From Campylobacterales bacterium (GTDB lineage Bacteria; Campylobacterota; Campylobacteria; Campylobacterales; QNZT01), in contig JALWRO010000137.1 in the NCBI GenBank assembly GCA_027080605.1, forward strand, positions 1-6,078: a stretch of DNA of 6,078 nucleotides. The letters run 5' to 3'. This document shows positions 4,331 through 6,078 of this stretch, in pieces (positions within the stretch are counted from its first letter, which is position 1; the number at the start of each line of letters is the position of its first letter). The translations under genes and the position numbers were made by a program. The notes under the pieces were generated by a model. It was not told the DNA's origin and did no database searches. It worked only from the letters and a program-made list of their open reading frames with translations.

Positions 4331-6078
4331 TCTTTTGTCTTCTTTGCCATTCTCTTTCGTACCGTTGGATCCAGATATCTTTTACGGATCCGTATGTTTT
4401 TAGGTGTAATCTCGACCAATTCATCATCTTCAATCCACTCCAGCGCACTTTCCAGTGTCGGAATTCTCGGAGGAACCAGTTTGATCGCTTCATCGGCACC
4501 GGAACTTCGGACGTTAGAAAGCTGTTTCCCTTTAATAGGATTAACATCCAAATCGTTTGCGCGTGAATGCTCCCCGATAATCATCCCCACATACACTTTA
4601 TCCTGCGGCTTGATAAACATCACACCTCGTTCCTGCAAGTTAAAAATAGAAAATCCCGAAGCTTCCCCGTTTTCCATCGAAACAAGCGCACCGTTCATAC
4701 GATGTTCAATACCACTCATCAGCGGTCTGTACTCCAGAAAAGAGTGGTTCATGACACCTTCGCCTTTCGTATCTGTCAAAAACTGACTTCTGAAACCGAT
4801 CAAGCCGCGTGCAGGAATCTCAAACTCAATTCTTGTCTGACCGTCTCCGGTCGGTGTCATCGACTTCATTTCCGCTTTTTTACGTCCAAGCTTTTCAATC
4901 ACCACACCGGTAAAATCGTCCGGAACATCCACAACCAGATGCTCAAACGGTTCCATTTTAACACCATTTTCTTCTTTGATAATGACTTCAGGTCGTCCCA
5001 GAGAAAATTCAAAACCCTCTCGACGCATATTTTCCGCCAGAATCGTAATCTGCAACTCCCCGCGTCCGGAAACTTTAAAGCTTCCTTCCCCGCTGCTTTC
5101 ATATTTCATGGCAATATTGGTCTGCATTTCCGATTCGAGTCTCTCGGCAATTTTATTGGAAGTGACATATTTTCCTTCCGTTCCCGCAAGCGGAGAGTCA
5201 TTGACAGACATCACAACAGAGATCGTCGGCTCTTCAATATGCATAGGATCCAGCGCGACAGGATTGTTCGGATCAGCCAGCGTATCTCCGACATCGAGCG
5301 TTTCAAATCCGGCTACCGCAATAATATCGCCACTGACCGCTTCATCGATATCGATACGTTCTAGTCCTTGGAATCCGATCAGTTTGGAAATACGCCCGTT
5401 CGTTTTTTCACCATCCGCTTTGACCAGTGTCACACTCTCGTTTTTACGAATTTTTCCGTTGAAGATTCTCGCGATACCGATTTTCCCGACAAAGTTGTCG
5501 TAATCGAGCGTAAAAACCTGCAGTTGCAGTGGGTTGTCCACACTTCCGGATGAAGCAGGCACATGTTCGATAATCGTATCGAGAATAGGAAGAATATTCT
5601 CATCCGGATCGCTGAGATCAAGTTTAGCATATCCGTTTTTCGCAGCAGCGTAGACAACCGGGAACTCCAGCTGTTCATCGTTTGCATCAAGCGCCACAAA
5701 AAGGTCGAAGATTTCATCTACAACGCGATCAGGCTCCGCCGCCGGTTTGTCTATCTTGTTTACCACCACAATCGGGCGTAGTCCCAGTTCCAGTGCTTTT
5801 TTGACCACAAACTTGGTTTGCGGCATGACACCTTCCTGTGCATCGACCAGCAATAAAACACTATCCACCATTTTCAGTACACGCTCTACTTCACCACCGA
5901 AATCGGCGTGACCCGGAGTGTCGATAATATTGATTTTATAATCTTTATACGTAATTGCCGTATTTTTGGAGAGAATCGTGATTCCTCTCTCTTTTTCAAG
6001 GTCATTGCTGTCCATCACCCTCTCATCGATCTGCTGATGCGCATCAAATGTTCCCGACTGTTTGAGCAGTTCATCTAC
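4327..6078 (-). CDS. typA: Ribosome-associated GTPase TypA/BipA, missing the first ~21 codons (runs off right edge)
   Basis: The frame is open to the right edge (583 residues visible). It begins VDELLKQSGTF, which aligns at about residue 22 of E. coli BipA, so the start codon and the P-loop (G1, GHVDHGKTT type) are outside. The visible GTPase motifs are the switch I segment ERVMDSNDLEKERGITI (19-35), G3 DTPGH (53-57) and G4 NKID (107-110). These are followed by the beta-barrel domain, the EF-G-like domains (with SGRGELQITILAENMRREGFE, and EIPARGLIGFRSQF at about 405-418) and the TypA-specific C-terminal domain with HSRANDLDVNPIKGKQLSNVRSSGADEA. It ends in the basic tail RKRYLDPTVRKRMAKKTKE, as in the family. 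TypA binds ribosomes and acts in 50S assembly and stress or cold adaptation. Any internal methionine or valine start would cut into the GTPase domain, so the gene must begin beyond the window. Confidence 0.97.
   Translation of the reverse strand, partial: VDELLKQSGTFDAHQQIDERVMDSNDLEKERGITILSKNTAITYKDYKINIIDTPGHADFGGEVERVLKMVDSVLLLVDAQEGVMPQTKFVVKKALELGLRPIVVVNKIDKPAAEPDRVVDEIFDLFVALDANDEQLEFPVVYAAAKNGYAKLDLSDPDENILPILDTIIEHVPASSGSVDNPLQLQVFTLDYDNFVGKIGIARIFNGKIRKNESVTLVKADGEKTNGRISKLIGFQGLERIDIDEAVSGDIIAVAGFETLDVGDTLADPNNPVALDPMHIEEPTISVVMSVNDSPLAGTEGKYVTSNKIAERLESEMQTNIAMKYESSGEGSFKVSGRGELQITILAENMRREGFEFSLGRPEVIIKEENGVKMEPFEHLVVDVPDDFTGVVIEKLGRKKAEMKSMTPTGDGQTRIEFEIPARGLIGFRSQFLTDTKGEGVMNHSFLEYRPLMSGIEHRMNGALVSMENGEASGFSIFNLQERGVMFIKPQDKVYVGMIIGEHSRANDLDVNPIKGKQLSNVRSSGADEAIKLVPPRIPTLESALEWIEDDELVEITPKNIRIRKRYLDPTVRKRMAKKTKE

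Noticed and set aside
4266..4547. 93-codon minus-strand frame ending just past typA
   Set aside because: It lies mostly inside typA in another frame, with a composition (many Trp, Arg and Lys) typical of an out-of-frame reading. The shorter frame at 4259-4330 is the better candidate in this gap.
4567..5364. 265-codon open frame on the plus strand opposite typA
   Set aside because: It is fully antisense to the clearly real typA, rich in His, Arg and Phe with no recognisable domain, and has no separate promoter. It is a mirror of typA codon use.
1..6078. Mobile element, CRISPR array, tRNA or novel defence system
   Set aside because: No terminal inverted repeats, target duplications, spaced direct repeats, tRNA-like folds or nuclease/toxin genes were seen. 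Every long frame has a housekeeping or conserved-family assignment.

Overview
The window reads as ordinary chromosomal backbone from a bacterium of the Campylobacterota (the former Epsilonproteobacteria). A free-living sulfur or hydrogen oxidiser of the Sulfurimonas/Sulfurovum kind is the best guess. Three things point there: the secG-frr-pyrE order beside a Bax-inhibitor-1 membrane protein, which I recall from Campylobacter jejuni; AT-rich gaps with clear TATAAT boxes but no recognisable -35 boxes; and the protein sequences themselves. The genus is an inference. No transposon, phage, CRISPR, tRNA or rRNA signal is visible, and no gene-free stretch exceeds about 140 bases.

Layout, left to right. 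The left edge (1-116, minus) holds the first 38 codons of a UDP-glucose 6-dehydrogenase-type gene. Next come pyrE (199-813), frr (818-1378) and secG (1388-1732), all on the minus strand. They are 4 and 9 bases apart and clearly form one operon read secG-frr-pyrE. A 64-base divergent region separates secG from a plus-strand bioC-like methyltransferase (1797-2522). bioC overlaps tail-to-tail by 8 bases with a stand-alone thiD2-type gene (2515-2928, minus). thiD2 in turn overlaps by 11 bases the end of a seven-helix Bax-inhibitor-1/YccA-family gene (2918-3640, minus). Upstream of that lies an acidic YidB/DUF937-family gene (3777-4217, minus) with its own promoter and a good intrinsic terminator. 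typA/bipA (4327 to beyond the right edge, minus) fills the rest and lacks only about its first 21 codons. A possible 23-codon membrane-peptide ORF starts on the typA stop codon.

The genes are mainly housekeeping: protein export (SecG), ribosome recycling (Frr), a ribosome-associated GTPase (TypA), pyrimidine synthesis (PyrE), biotin precursor synthesis (BioC) and thiamine precursor phosphorylation (ThiD2). They do not form one pathway. I see no new multi-gene system. The interesting material lies between the genes: two face-to-face -10 boxes shared by bioC and secG; a promoter that seems nested inside a terminator-like hairpin between typA and the yidB-like gene; a 13-base perfect complementarity between the yidB-like terminator and the ribosome binding site of the next gene; and the small ORF after typA. 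All of these are predictions from sequence only.
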